From JBDHTS01 sp039808845 (GTDB taxonomy: Bacteria > Pseudomonadota > Alphaproteobacteria > Micavibrionales > Micavibrionaceae), in assembly GCA_039808845.1 (NCBI GenBank), contig JBDHTS010000063.1, forward strand, positions 1 through 13,798: a stretch of 13,798 bases of DNA, in the 5' to 3' direction. Below are positions 1 through 7,109 of the stretch, one piece after another (position 1 is the first letter of the stretch; the number at the start of each line of letters is the position of its first letter). The notes under the pieces were generated by a model, which was not told where the DNA came from, made no database searches, and was given only the letters and a program-made list of their open reading frames with translations. Made by a program: the position numbers and the translations under genes.

Positions 1-1
1 A

Positions 2-658
2 GAAAATTTACGAAACGTTTCGTTTCCTGATAACCAAAAAGTCGTTTATTCCCTGAAAGATGCCATTCATCCAACTGGCGGAGTTGTCGGGTTAAAAGGT
101 AATTTATCGCCTGAAGGGGCAATCGTGAAGATCGCCGGGCTGAAAGATCTGGTATTCGAAGGCCCCGCGCGCTGCTTCGACAGTGAGGAGGCATGCTTCA
201 ATGCGGTTCAGAAACGCGAGTATAAAGAAGGCGATGTTCTGGTGATCCGTTATGAAGGACCCAGAGGTGGCCCGGGCATGCGGGAGATGCTGTCCACGAC
301 AGGCGCATTATATGGTCAGGGAACAGGCGGTAAGGTCGCCTTGGTGACCGATGGCCGGTTCTCCGGCGGGACAAGAGGATTCTGCATCGGCCATGTCGGC
401 CCGGAAGCGGCGGTTGGCGGCCCGATTGCCTTGATCCGGGATGGAGATCGCATCCGGATCGATGCGGAAAAAGGCACGATGGATGTATTGATCGATGACG
501 CGGAAATGGGGGTGCGCCGCAAGGCCTGGAAGCCTCGCGGGCATAACTACAATTCCGGTGCCTTGTGGAAATACGCACAATTGGTTGGCCCGGCATACAA
601 GGGGGCGGTGACCCATCCGGGCGGCGCTGCGGAAACGCATACCTTCGTTGACCTGTAA
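2..658 (+). CDS. ilvD: Dihydroxy-acid dehydratase, C-terminal part (5' truncated by window edge)
   Basis: IlvD dehydrates 2,3-dihydroxy-isovalerate and -methylvalerate to the 2-keto acids in valine and isoleucine synthesis, in the cytoplasm, using an Fe-S cluster. The reading frame is open from base 2, so the GTG at 125 is only an internal codon. About 218 C-terminal residues are visible, beginning ENLRNVSFPDNQ and running through HPTGGVVGLKGNLSPEG. Family signatures are RYEGPRGGPGMREML and TDGRFSGGTRGFCIGHVGPEA; the serine of RFSGG is the proposed catalytic base in this family. The GAVTHPGG tail resembles alphaproteobacterial forms of roughly 560-620 residues. The Fe-S cysteines lie in the missing N-terminal part. 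Edd and sugar-acid dehydratases of the same superfamily usually carry DGRMSG instead, so IlvD is preferred. No terminator is visible after the stop. Confidence 0.95.
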   Translation, partial: ENLRNVSFPDNQKVVYSLKDAIHPTGGVVGLKGNLSPEGAIVKIAGLKDLVFEGPARCFDSEEACFNAVQKREYKEGDVLVIRYEGPRGGPGMREMLSTTGALYGQGTGGKVALVTDGRFSGGTRGFCIGHVGPEAAVGGPIALIRDGDRIRIDAEKGTMDVLIDDAEMGVRRKAWKPRGHNYNSGALWKYAQLVGPAYKGAVTHPGGAAETHTFVDL

Positions 659-685
659 AATTCCCAGACTGCCCTCTGTTTATAT

Positions 686-691
686 TATAAT
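686..691 (+). promoter_or_regulatory. Possible -10 box before the L,D-transpeptidase gene
   Basis: A perfect TATAAT hexamer lies in the short gap between ilvD and the next gene, in a locally AT-rich stretch. No good -35 lies at 16-18 bp spacing (the bases there read roughly CCAGAC), so the site would be weak or need an activator. It may also be chance. Confidence 0.3.
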
Positions 692-733
692 GGATAAAGG
701 GGGCGGATGCTTTTCAATCCCAGCCTATAGAGT

Positions 734-2512
734 ATGATGCATGCACGGGCTTTTCACGCGTTTCATTCCATGACCATGAAAAGGTTTAAACAGTCTGCGC
801 TCTGCATGATCATGGCGGCGGCGTTGTTCGCGGCGATGCCGGCGGCGCACGGGCAATCTCTGGCGAAAAAAATCCCCATTATCGGGGGATTAATCGAGAA
901 GTCCGAACTGCGGAGCGCATTGGAAGAAGGGGGACTCCAAACCTTCCGTGAGGGCGACCGTGCGGCCATTGCCGCTTTTTATGAAGAACGAAGCTACAAG
1001 CCGATATGGAGCGGCGGTAAGGCCAAGGCTGAAGATGTCGAAAAACTGCTGCAGGTTTCATGGGCCCAGGGACTGAACCCGCGAAATTACCATACCTCCG
1101 AAATCGCGAAGATGCTGAAGGATCCGGAGGCCGATGCGCCGCAGCTGGAAATTCTCCTGACCGACGCGGCGATTCGTTATATGCATGACATGAGCGGTTT
1201 CCGCCTGAATCCGGCTTCGGTGCAGCAGGATCCGAAATACTGGCGCAAGGCTATGGACGCGAGGGCTGCTCTTGATGCCATCGCCGCATCATCCGATCCG
1301 GCCCAGATCATGAAAAGCCTGGCGCCTCAGGACAGGCTTTATGCCAAGCTGCGAGAAGAACTCATCCATCTGACGCGTGAAGAGGCCAAACTGAAGCAGT
1401 TTGAACCTGTCGATCTTGGTGTCATCGTGGCCCAGCCGGGCCGAAAATATAAAAACGTGAACCGCCTGCGAGAGCGCATGGGGATTCCGTATGACGATTC
1501 CATAGGCCCTGCAGACCTTTATGACGACAGGCTGGCCGCGGCTGTCATGGCTTTTCAGAAACGCAACGGAATGGAGGCGGATGGGGTTATCGGACCGAAA
1601 ACCCTGGCGCTCCTGAATAAATCACCTCGCGCACGTATGCATCAGATCATTGCAAATATGGAGCGGCTGCGTTGGCTTGATGGCGCGAAGCCGGACCGTT
1701 ATGTCCTCGTCAATATTCCGTCACAAATGCTATGGGCCGTAGATCAGGGCAAGGTGGCGATGCAGATGACTGTGGTTGTCGGCAAGGTCGACCGACCGAC
1801 CAAGGCATTCAAAACGGAGATTACAGGCATTCGCTTCAATCCGCGCTGGACGGTGCCGCAAAGCATCAAGATGAAGGATTTTCTGCCCATCCTCAAGGAA
1901 GACCCTAACTTCCTGGCGCAGAAGGGTATTGAACTGACCACAGTGCGGGATGGGCGCCGCGTGACGCTGGATCCCGCGACCATCGAATGGAACCGGGTCA
2001 GTTCCGGCGAAATGAACCGGATGAACATGGTGCAGACGCCGGGGGATCATAATTCTCTGGGTCGTATCCGCGTCCTGATGCCAAATGATTACGATATTTA
2101 CCTGCATGACACGAATCACCGCGAGCTTTTTGCGAAAGACGAACGTTTCCTGAGTTCCGGGTGCATTCGTCTGTCGGATCCCGAGAAGATGGCGCGCTTC
2201 GTGATGGAGGGCCAGAAGGGCTGGAAGGATGCGCGGATGAACGCATTGATCGCTACGGGTGTGCAGCGAGATATTCCGATCGACCGGAAGATACCTATTT
2301 ACATTTTATATCAGACAGCTTGGCTGGATAAGGACGGCAAGCTGGTGTTCGGGCCGGATATTTATGGACGTGACAGTCAGTTGATCGCTGCTATGGCAAA
2401 GGCTCAGGCCTTCTGGCTGCCCGGTATGATGCCGTCGAAAACCGGCAAGAGCGATGCGCCAAAAAATAATACACAGGTGGCTACAACGGGCAATATAATG
2501 CCAACGCCTTGA
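734..2512 (+). CDS. ldtD: YcbB/LdtD-type murein L,D-transpeptidase
   Basis: Probable periplasmic L,D-transpeptidase that makes 3-3 (mDAP-mDAP) peptidoglycan cross-links. The N-terminus has a basic then hydrophobic signal segment (KRFKQSALCMIMAAALFAA, ending AHGQS at about residue 42). Next come the N-terminal scaffold domain of the YcbB family (IAAFYEERSYKPIW...), a peptidoglycan-binding domain at about residues 264-295 (AVMAFQKRNGMEADGVIGPKT), and the YkuD catalytic domain from about residue 322. The catalytic motif has His458 (YLHDTNHRELF) and the nucleophile Cys477 (FLSSGCIRLS). At 592 residues it is close to E. coli LdtD. The start is uncertain: ATG734 has no clear ribosome site, and Met13 (770) or Met15 (776) would give a tidier signal peptide. 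The next gene is a MepK-like endopeptidase, as beside ycbB in E. coli. Confidence 0.92.
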   Translation: MMHARAFHAFHSMTMKRFKQSALCMIMAAALFAAMPAAHGQSLAKKIPIIGGLIEKSELRSALEEGGLQTFREGDRAAIAAFYEERSYKPIWSGGKAKAEDVEKLLQVSWAQGLNPRNYHTSEIAKMLKDPEADAPQLEILLTDAAIRYMHDMSGFRLNPASVQQDPKYWRKAMDARAALDAIAASSDPAQIMKSLAPQDRLYAKLREELIHLTREEAKLKQFEPVDLGVIVAQPGRKYKNVNRLRERMGIPYDDSIGPADLYDDRLAAAVMAFQKRNGMEADGVIGPKTLALLNKSPRARMHQIIANMERLRWLDGAKPDRYVLVNIPSQMLWAVDQGKVAMQMTVVVGKVDRPTKAFKTEITGIRFNPRWTVPQSIKMKDFLPILKEDPNFLAQKGIELTTVRDGRRVTLDPATIEWNRVSSGEMNRMNMVQTPGDHNSLGRIRVLMPNDYDIYLHDTNHRELFAKDERFLSSGCIRLSDPEKMARFVMEGQKGWKDARMNALIATGVQRDIPIDRKIPIYILYQTAWLDKDGKLVFGPDIYGRDSQLIAAMAKAQAFWLPGMMPSKTGKSDAPKNNTQVATTGNIMPTP

Positions 2513-2531
2513 AACAGCGTTTAGAATAGGA

Positions 2532-2545
2532 AAGCGGCGCCGCTT
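2532..2545. promoter_or_regulatory. 14-bp perfect palindrome overlapping a -35 box (operator candidate)
   Basis: AAGCGGCGCCGCTT is a perfect 14-bp palindrome centred between 2538 and 2539. Its last two bases are the first two of the -35 hexamer TTGATC. No T-run follows, so it is not an intrinsic terminator. A protein bound here would block polymerase, but no family can be assigned. Confidence 0.4.
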
Positions 2546-2572
2546 GATCCTGTAAACGCACAGGCGTATAAT
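2544..2572 (+). promoter_or_regulatory. Predicted sigma70-type promoter
   Basis: TTGATC at 2544-2549 and a perfect TATAAT at 2567-2572 are separated by exactly 17 bp. Transcription should begin near 2579. The promoter lies in the gap after the L,D-transpeptidase gene and points at the DUF882 endopeptidase gene. A small terminator-like hairpin at 2624-2645 lies between promoter and gene. Confidence 0.6.
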
Positions 2573-2623
2573 AAAGAGACGCTTTACCCAAGCGGAATCG
2601 CTCTGATAATAGTTCCATCTTCG

Positions 2624-2645
2624 AATCCGTTTTTCCGGATTTTTT
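2624..2645 (+). terminator. Short intrinsic terminator, possibly an attenuator
   Basis: AATCCG (2624-2629) pairs with CGGATT (2636-2641) around a 6-nt T-rich loop, and further T residues run to 2645. The 6-bp stem is modest. It could end ldtD transcription or act as an attenuator for the gene starting at 2684. An upstream stretch at 2593-2600 (CGGAATCG) can pair with 2622-2629 at 7 of 8 positions and would break this hairpin. Confidence 0.5.
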
Positions 2646-2683
2646 GATTGTCTACCGTGTCAACAACACAAGGCGACATTCAC

Positions 2684-3286
2684 ATGTCAGAGGTCTCAAC
2701 CGCGCGCAGGCCCGCGGTCTTCTCCAAACGCGATATGCTCAAATGCTGTGTCGTCGGCGCTGTAGCGGCAGTGACGCCGGCTTTCATCGGCACTGCCCAG
2801 GCGGCATCCAGGCTTTCGATTCCGGATGCCGGCACATTCAATATCTCGCTTCACAATATCCATACCGGGGAGTCGTTCTCTGGGCCTTATCGCGTTGGAG
2901 ATCGTTACTTGCCGCAGGCATTCGATCAGATCAATTACGTGTTGCGCGATTTCCGTACGGGCGAGATGTTCCCCATTGATCCGCGCGTCATGGATATTCT
3001 CTGCGCCGCGCATTTTCGCGCGGGAACGGATCGCCCGTTCGAGGTTTTGTCTGGCTACCGTTCGCCGAAAACCAATGCGATGCTGCGCAAGAACTCGGAA
3101 GGGGTGGCGAAGAATTCCCTGCATCTGACGGGCCAGGCGATCGATATCCGTCTGCCGGAATTCTCCACGAAGCGCCTGCGCGATATCGGCATCAAGATGG
3201 GGGTGGGCGGCGTGGGCTACTATCCCAGAAGCGACTTCGTCCATATGGATACCGGCAAGGTCAGGACGTGGGGCGCGCGGGTTTAA
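2684..3286 (+). CDS. mepK: DUF882/YcbK-type M15 murein endopeptidase (MepK-like)
   Basis: Probable periplasmic zinc metallopeptidase. The characterised E. coli relative, MepK, cleaves peptidoglycan cross-links including the 3-3 bonds made by L,D-transpeptidases. The protein of 200 residues opens with a hydrophilic stretch, a basic KR and a hydrophobic segment ending in TAQA, consistent with export. The region preceding it (RR...SKRDMLKC) looks like a degenerate Tat signal. M15 motifs are SGYRSPKTNAML, then His147 and Asp154 (SLHLTGQAID), then His187 (DFVHMDTG), the expected zinc ligands. ATG2684 is preferred because AAGG precedes it by about 10 bases. The frame is open back to TTG2648, but that codon sits next to the terminator-like hairpin. 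The gene follows the L,D-transpeptidase directly and ends at a strong terminator. Confidence 0.9.
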   Translation: MSEVSTARRPAVFSKRDMLKCCVVGAVAAVTPAFIGTAQAASRLSIPDAGTFNISLHNIHTGESFSGPYRVGDRYLPQAFDQINYVLRDFRTGEMFPIDPRVMDILCAAHFRAGTDRPFEVLSGYRSPKTNAMLRKNSEGVAKNSLHLTGQAIDIRLPEFSTKRLRDIGIKMGVGGVGYYPRSDFVHMDTGKVRTWGARV

Positions 3287-3307
3287 TTCCTTCCGGATCA
3301 TGATGAT

Positions 3308-3333
3308 AAAGCCGCCTTCCGGGCGGCTTTTTT
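3308..3333 (+). terminator. Strong rho-independent terminator after the mepK-like gene
   Basis: AAAGCCGCC (3308-3316) pairs perfectly with GGCGGCTTT (3322-3330) around the loop TTCCG, and the T-run continues to 3333. It separates the cell-wall genes from the folate operon. Confidence 0.92.
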
Positions 3334-3431
3334 GTTGGTTTTTTTACAGCGATCTACTAAAGCATAAGAATGCGGGGGAACGATTTGTGTTTACGTGATG
3401 TCAGATGGCATGGCGACCGGCAGGTAAAACG

Positions 3432-3929
3432 ATGATACTGATCGCCCTCGGGGCCAATCTTCCCAGCCGCTACGGCGCTCCTATCGAGACTCTGGCCGCC
3501 GCGCGTGATGCGCTGGAATATAAGGGGCTGGGGATAACCGCACAATCCTCGACTTGGCTGACCGCGCCGGTGCCTGTTTCCGACCAGCCCTGGTACCATA
3601 ATGAAGTCGTCGCGGTAGATACGGATTTATCCCCTTTCGCGTTGCTGGAGGCTCTCCAGGGCATAGAAACAGCTTTTGGGCGGATGCGGACGATCCGCAA
3701 TGCTCCGCGCGTTCTGGACCTCGATCTGATTGCGTATCACGATACCATTATCAGCAAGCCTGAACTGATTGTGCCGCATCCGCGGATGCACAAGCGCGCT
3801 TTTGTCCTGCTGCCCCTGCACGAGATCGCGCCGGAATGGATGCATCCAGCGCTGGGCGTATCGCTCGATGATCTGATTCAGAATTTGCCCAAAGAACAGG
3901 AAGCATGGCCAGTGCAAATGGCTCACTGA
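3432..3929 (+). CDS. folK: 2-amino-4-hydroxy-6-hydroxymethyldihydropteridine diphosphokinase (HPPK)
   Basis: FolK transfers pyrophosphate from ATP to 6-hydroxymethyl-7,8-dihydropterin, giving the substrate for FolP in cytoplasmic folate synthesis. The protein starts MILIALGANLPSRYG, the usual HPPK opening, so ATG3432 is chosen over the longer in-frame ATG at 3405; AGG lies about 8 bases before it. The signature is RNAPRVLDLDLIAY, with the magnesium-binding aspartates at 96 and 98. The later HPRMHKRAFVLLPLHEIAP block is also typical of the family. The 165-residue length is normal. The stop is seven bases before the ATG of folP, so the two are very likely co-transcribed. No folB lies next to them, although folB often accompanies these genes in Proteobacteria. 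Confidence 0.95.
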   Translation: MILIALGANLPSRYGAPIETLAAARDALEYKGLGITAQSSTWLTAPVPVSDQPWYHNEVVAVDTDLSPFALLEALQGIETAFGRMRTIRNAPRVLDLDLIAYHDTIISKPELIVPHPRMHKRAFVLLPLHEIAPEWMHPALGVSLDDLIQNLPKEQEAWPVQMAH

Positions 3930-3936
3930 TTAGAAA

Positions 3937-4797
3937 ATGAAGCCAATCAACTATTTGGCAAAAACCATGAAAAAAACCAATCCATTTTTCCAGGGCGGCC
4001 CATATCTGATGGGGATCGTGAATATAACGCCAGACAGTTTTTTTGATGGCGGAAAATTTAATAATATTAACAAAGCTGTAGAGCATGCTTTGCAACTGGA
4101 GCTTGAGGGCGCGCATATTCTTGACGTTGGCGGTGAATCGACACGGCCTGGCGCGAAGCCGGTTTCTGTATCGGAAGAGCAGGATCGCGTTCTGCCGGTG
4201 ATCGAAAGCCTGAAATCCGCCGGATGCCGCGCCGTGATCTCCGTCGACACGCGTCATGCTGCGACCATGCGGGCCGCGATCGCGTCAGGTGCGCGCATGG
4301 TGAACGATGTTTCGGCATTACGGCACGATCCGGACTCGATTAATGTCCTGCGTGACAGCGATTGTTTGGTCTGCCTGATGCATATGCAGGGAGATCCAGA
4401 AACGATGCAGGAAAATCCTAAATATAAAAATGTGTTACAGGATGTTTTTGAGTTTTTGTCGAGCCGCATGGCGTGCTGCGAAACGTCCGGTATTGCGAAA
4501 AGTCGCCTGATTGTTGATCCCGGTATAGGATTCGGGAAAACGCAAAGGCACAATCTTGAACTGCTCGCAGGACTGAAGCGTTTTCAGCCCCTGAATGTGC
4601 CAGTGACCCTCGGTGCATCGCGAAAGAGCTTTATTGCGCATGCCGCCGGAGAGGCAACGCCGGAGGGCAGGCTGCCCGGTTCGATTGCCACGGCCCTTTA
4701 CGGCCTGGCCAAAGGCGTCCAGATTTTCAGAGTCCATGATGTGGCCGCCACGCGGCAGGCCTTTGCAGTATGGCGGGCGATAGAGAATTTGCCTTGA
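3937..4797 (+). CDS. folP: Dihydropteroate synthase
   Basis: FolP condenses the pterin pyrophosphate from FolK with p-aminobenzoate to give dihydropteroate; sulfonamides target this enzyme. The TIM-barrel signatures appear in order: LMGIVNITPDSFFDGGKF, HILDVGGESTRPGA, ISVDTRHA, MVNDVSAL, DPGIGFGKTQRHN, and LGASRKSFI with the conserved SRK near the C-terminus. The 286-residue length fits the family. The start at 3937 is seven bases after the folK stop, but no strong ribosome site precedes it. Met11 at 3967 is an alternative that would still keep all the motifs. The frame is intact and shows no sulfonamide-resistance insertion that I can recognise by eye. Confidence 0.96.
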   Translation: MKPINYLAKTMKKTNPFFQGGPYLMGIVNITPDSFFDGGKFNNINKAVEHALQLELEGAHILDVGGESTRPGAKPVSVSEEQDRVLPVIESLKSAGCRAVISVDTRHAATMRAAIASGARMVNDVSALRHDPDSINVLRDSDCLVCLMHMQGDPETMQENPKYKNVLQDVFEFLSSRMACCETSGIAKSRLIVDPGIGFGKTQRHNLELLAGLKRFQPLNVPVTLGASRKSFIAHAAGEATPEGRLPGSIATALYGLAKGVQIFRVHDVAATRQAFAVWRAIENLP

Positions 4798-4823
4798 ACC
4801 GGAAAATATTTTAACATAACCAA

Positions 4824-5585
4824 ATGACAGCCAGGGCCGGAACATTGCCAGTCGCCGCGCTTGCCGCGATTTTAGGGAGCGCGCCCGATGCGCTGGCCTC
4901 CAACCCCGGCGAATTTGAGGATTTTTCCGCTTTCGCCAGACATCTCGGTCTCAGGCTTCAATCAACCGTAGTGGCTTCGGCCACTAACGAAGAATTTTTA
5001 AAAGCCGTCATGACGCAAGCTGCGATAACAAAAGCCGACTATTATGTACGTTTATTAAGAAATCCCAATGCGGTAAAGCCTCTGCCCCGGGACACGGTTG
5101 CGAAGGCAGGCGATAGCTATATCGTGGTTGTTGCGGCGGCTTCACCCGAATCGAGCCGAAAAGGCGTTGTCAGAGCTGTCGTTTTCGATGAATCAACATC
5201 AACTCTTGCCAGCATTGCAAGCGATGTCGTTATCAATCCTAATGGACGTGCCAGGATTCTGCCTTTCACGTCATTTTCTGCCAGTGCAAAATCCTTTGAG
5301 TTAGGCAGGGATTACAATCCTGAGCACGATCCCGAGCTCGGCCTGGAGGAAGCGGTCAGCGCCAGGAAGCCGGTTTCAGGTTTTCTTCGTAATTTCCTCA
5401 ATGCGAGTCATCAAACCGGCACGGAATGCGGATTGGTCACTGACAAGATGGGACTTTGCATCGCCAGTCGGAATAACCCCGGTCTTACAGACTACGCAAA
5501 AAGCCTGGAAATGATTTTTGCCCCCGTTTCCGGAAGCATTCAGCGCGTTTCTTTCGGCATACCTAAACCGCAACCTGCGCCATAG
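4824..5585 (+). CDS. Unrecognised exported protein downstream of folP
   Basis: I do not recognise a family. The first 26 residues (MTARAGTLPVAALAAILGS... DALASNP) look like a signal peptide with an ALA-S cleavage site, so the product is probably periplasmic or surface-located. The mature part is mixed alpha/beta in appearance, with a hydrophobic strand DSYIVVVAAASPES and a strand-turn pair RAVVFDESTSTLASIASDVVINPNG. Two cysteines close together near the end (TECGLVTDKMGLCIAS) could form a disulfide. It begins 26 bases after folP on the same strand and is probably in the same transcript, but nothing links it to folate. Its last 23 bases overlap the end of the convergent histidine phosphatase gene. 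Base composition resembles folK-folP. Confidence 0.7.
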   Translation: MTARAGTLPVAALAAILGSAPDALASNPGEFEDFSAFARHLGLRLQSTVVASATNEEFLKAVMTQAAITKADYYVRLLRNPNAVKPLPRDTVAKAGDSYIVVVAAASPESSRKGVVRAVVFDESTSTLASIASDVVINPNGRARILPFTSFSASAKSFELGRDYNPEHDPELGLEEAVSARKPVSGFLRNFLNASHQTGTECGLVTDKMGLCIASRNNPGLTDYAKSLEMIFAPVSGSIQRVSFGIPKPQPAP

Positions 5586-6201
5586 CCTGCGACAGGCAGA
5601 ACGGCGCTGGTTTTTTAACCAGCTTTTCAGCCTCGATGTCGAACATCCAGACTTTCCAGGGAAAAAGATCGAAGCTGGGATAGGGTTCGAAATAATGGAG
5701 GTGACAGTTCTGCACCTCCGACATGCCATATTCATAGAGAAGGCCGATGGCGTGGAACAGGCCGCCATGCGCGACGATGACGGGCGGCTCCGTTTCGGCT
5801 TCGAGAATTTTCGTCAGGACCAGCTGGATGCGCTGGGCGAAGATCTGCTTGCTTTCGCCGCCCGGCGGGGTTTCGCCGGCCTCGATATGCGGCAGGATCT
5901 CGCGCCACGGCACGCCGTCCCACACGCCCATTTCATGCTCGCGCAGATCGCGCTCGGCGATCGCTTCCAGCTTCAGGGTTTCGTTCAGATACAGGGCCGT
6001 GTCCCGTGCCCGACTCATTGTGCTGTGATACAGGCGGCCTGGTTTGATTTCCAGCTGGGTAAGATAAGGAGACAACGTTTTGCCTTGCTGATGGCCGAGC
6101 GGCGAAAGCGGGCTGTCGAACTGACCGCCCGCCGTGATATGGCCGACATTGGCCATGCTCTGGCCGTGACGGATCAGGTAGAAGGGCTTGGCGGGCAGCA
6201 T
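5563..6201 (-). CDS. Histidine phosphatase superfamily protein (phosphoglycerate mutase-like)
   Basis: Cytoplasmic phosphatase or mutase of the His-phosphatase superfamily; the substrate cannot be told from sequence. It starts MLPAKPFYLIRHGQS, with the RHG motif at residues 11-13 and His12 as the phosphoryl acceptor. Other pocket residues are Arg64 (STMSRARDT), the acidic residue in LREHEMGVWDG (about 88-90), and the second His145 in VIVAHGGLFH. At 212 residues it is the usual size of small SixA/CobC/GpmB-like enzymes rather than of glycolytic GpmA (about 250). The start is backed by the motif lying right at the N-terminus. The gene is divergent from recO with 44 bases between the start codons, and convergent with the exported-protein gene, whose end it overlaps by 23 bases. 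Confidence 0.88.
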   Translation of the reverse strand: MLPAKPFYLIRHGQSMANVGHITAGGQFDSPLSPLGHQQGKTLSPYLTQLEIKPGRLYHSTMSRARDTALYLNETLKLEAIAERDLREHEMGVWDGVPWREILPHIEAGETPPGGESKQIFAQRIQLVLTKILEAETEPPVIVAHGGLFHAIGLLYEYGMSEVQNCHLHYFEPYPSFDLFPWKVWMFDIEAEKLVKKPAPFCLSQAMAQVAV

Positions 6202-6245
6202 GGAAAGCCTGTTCAGTGCGCGTTGTTTCAGGGCATAGTGTTGGC

Positions 6246-7109
6246 ATGGAACAATGGCAGGATCAAGGGATCGTCTTGCGCGCGCGGGCGCACGGGGAGA
6301 CGGGCGCGGTCGTTACGCTGCTGACCGAGCGGCACGGGCGGCACGCGGGGTATGTGCATGGCGGCCAGTCCTCGCGGCGGCAGGGGATGCTCCAGCCCGG
6401 CAATGTGGTCAGCGCGCGGTGGTCGGGGCGAGGCGATGATCATCTGGGCGGCTGGCAAATGGAGCCGGAACGCAATCTGGCGGTCCTGCTGATGGACGAT
6501 CCGTTGAAGCTGTCCGCGCTGCTGTCCGCCTGCGCTCTTTGCGAGGCGGCGCTGCCGGAACGGGAAGGGCATCCGGGCCTGTTTCATGGATTGCTGGCGC
6601 TTCTTGATGTGATGAGCGCCGATGAGTCCTCCCCCTCCTGTGCAGCGGGAGGGGGAGTTAGGTGGGGAGGGCTTTCTTCTTCCAATGCGCAGGACGCCCT
6701 CCCCCCCGGCCCCCCTCCCGCGGGCAGGAGGGGGGAGAATAGTATCTGGGGCGCGGCCTATGTGATGTGGGAAATCGCCTTGCTCCGCGAACTGGGGTTC
6801 AGCCTGGATCTTTCGCGTTGCGTCGCGGGCGGCGACTCTTCGTGTCTTGAATGGGTCAGCCCGAAATCGGGCGGCGCCGTCTCGAAAGAAAAGGGAAGTC
6901 CTTACGCGGAAAAGCTTTTACCGCTTCCGGAGTTTTTGAAACCCGTGCGCGGCGGCGGGGACGCGGAGGATGTCATCAAGGGCCTGCGCCTCACGCGCCA
7001 TTTCCTGGAGCACTGGGTCTTCGTGCACCATAAGGGGATGCCGGAGGAGCGTGTGGCGTTTGAAGCACGTATTCAAAGCAGTCCATCTGGAATATTAATG
7101 TCTGCGTAA
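6246..7109 (+). CDS. recO: DNA repair protein RecO with an in-frame palindromic insertion
   Basis: RecO works with RecF and RecR to load RecA on SSB-coated gaps. The protein opens MEQWQDQGIVLRARAHGETGAVVTLL, the usual OB-fold start, so ATG6246 is preferred to the longer frame from 6216. The helical part shows the family blocks WGAAYVMWEIALLRELGFS, LDLSRC, WVSPKSGGAVSKEKG and PYAEKLLPLPEFL. The 287-residue protein is longer than the usual 240-250. The excess lies at about residues 128-164, between LLALLDVMSA and SIWGAAYVMWE, and is low-complexity (Ser, Gly, Pro rich). It is encoded by the inverted-repeat element at 6627-6738. Removing it restores a normal RecO. Whether the residues are tolerated as a surface loop is inference. 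The 3' end overlaps the convergent unknown gene by 15 bases. Confidence 0.9.
   Translation: MEQWQDQGIVLRARAHGETGAVVTLLTERHGRHAGYVHGGQSSRRQGMLQPGNVVSARWSGRGDDHLGGWQMEPERNLAVLLMDDPLKLSALLSACALCEAALPEREGHPGLFHGLLALLDVMSADESSPSCAAGGGVRWGGLSSSNAQDALPPGPPPAGRRGENSIWGAAYVMWEIALLRELGFSLDLSRCVAGGDSSCLEWVSPKSGGAVSKEKGSPYAEKLLPLPEFLKPVRGGGDAEDVIKGLRLTRHFLEHWVFVHHKGMPEERVAFEARIQSSPSGILMSA
6627..6738. repeat. Palindromic repeat element inserted in frame in recO
   Basis: The left half (about 6629-6672) and right half (about 6696-6737) are inverted near-copies. Each half also folds on itself: CCCCCTCC 6631-6638 with GGAGGGGG 6648-6655, and CCCCCCTCC 6710-6718 with GGAGGGGGG 6727-6735. The inner arms GGGGAGGGC (6664-6672) and GCCCTCCCC (6696-6704) pair across a 23-base loop. 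The C/G-run pattern is unlike the flanking recO codons. It resembles palindromic repeats usually found between bacterial genes. No target-site duplication is clear by eye, so the exact ends are uncertain by a few bases. Confidence 0.8.

Noticed and set aside
2579..2640. Possible tRNA: TTCGAAT looks like a T-loop and CTGATAA like an Ile anticodon loop, between a promoter and a terminator
   Set aside because: The flanks of these loops do not pair as T-stem or anticodon stem, and no acceptor stem can be formed.
2644..2979. 111-codon overlapping frame over the endopeptidase gene
   Set aside because: It is out of frame with the M15 motifs and has no features of its own.
3343..3370. TTTACA-16-TAAGAA as a promoter for folK
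   Set aside because: The -10 matches the consensus at only half of its positions, so it is too weak to annotate, although a promoter somewhere after the terminator at 3333 is expected.
5518..6324. 268-codon plus-strand open frame across the histidine phosphatase gene
   Set aside because: The opposite strand encodes a clear RHG-motif phosphatase; this frame has no recognisable family and overlaps the recO start.
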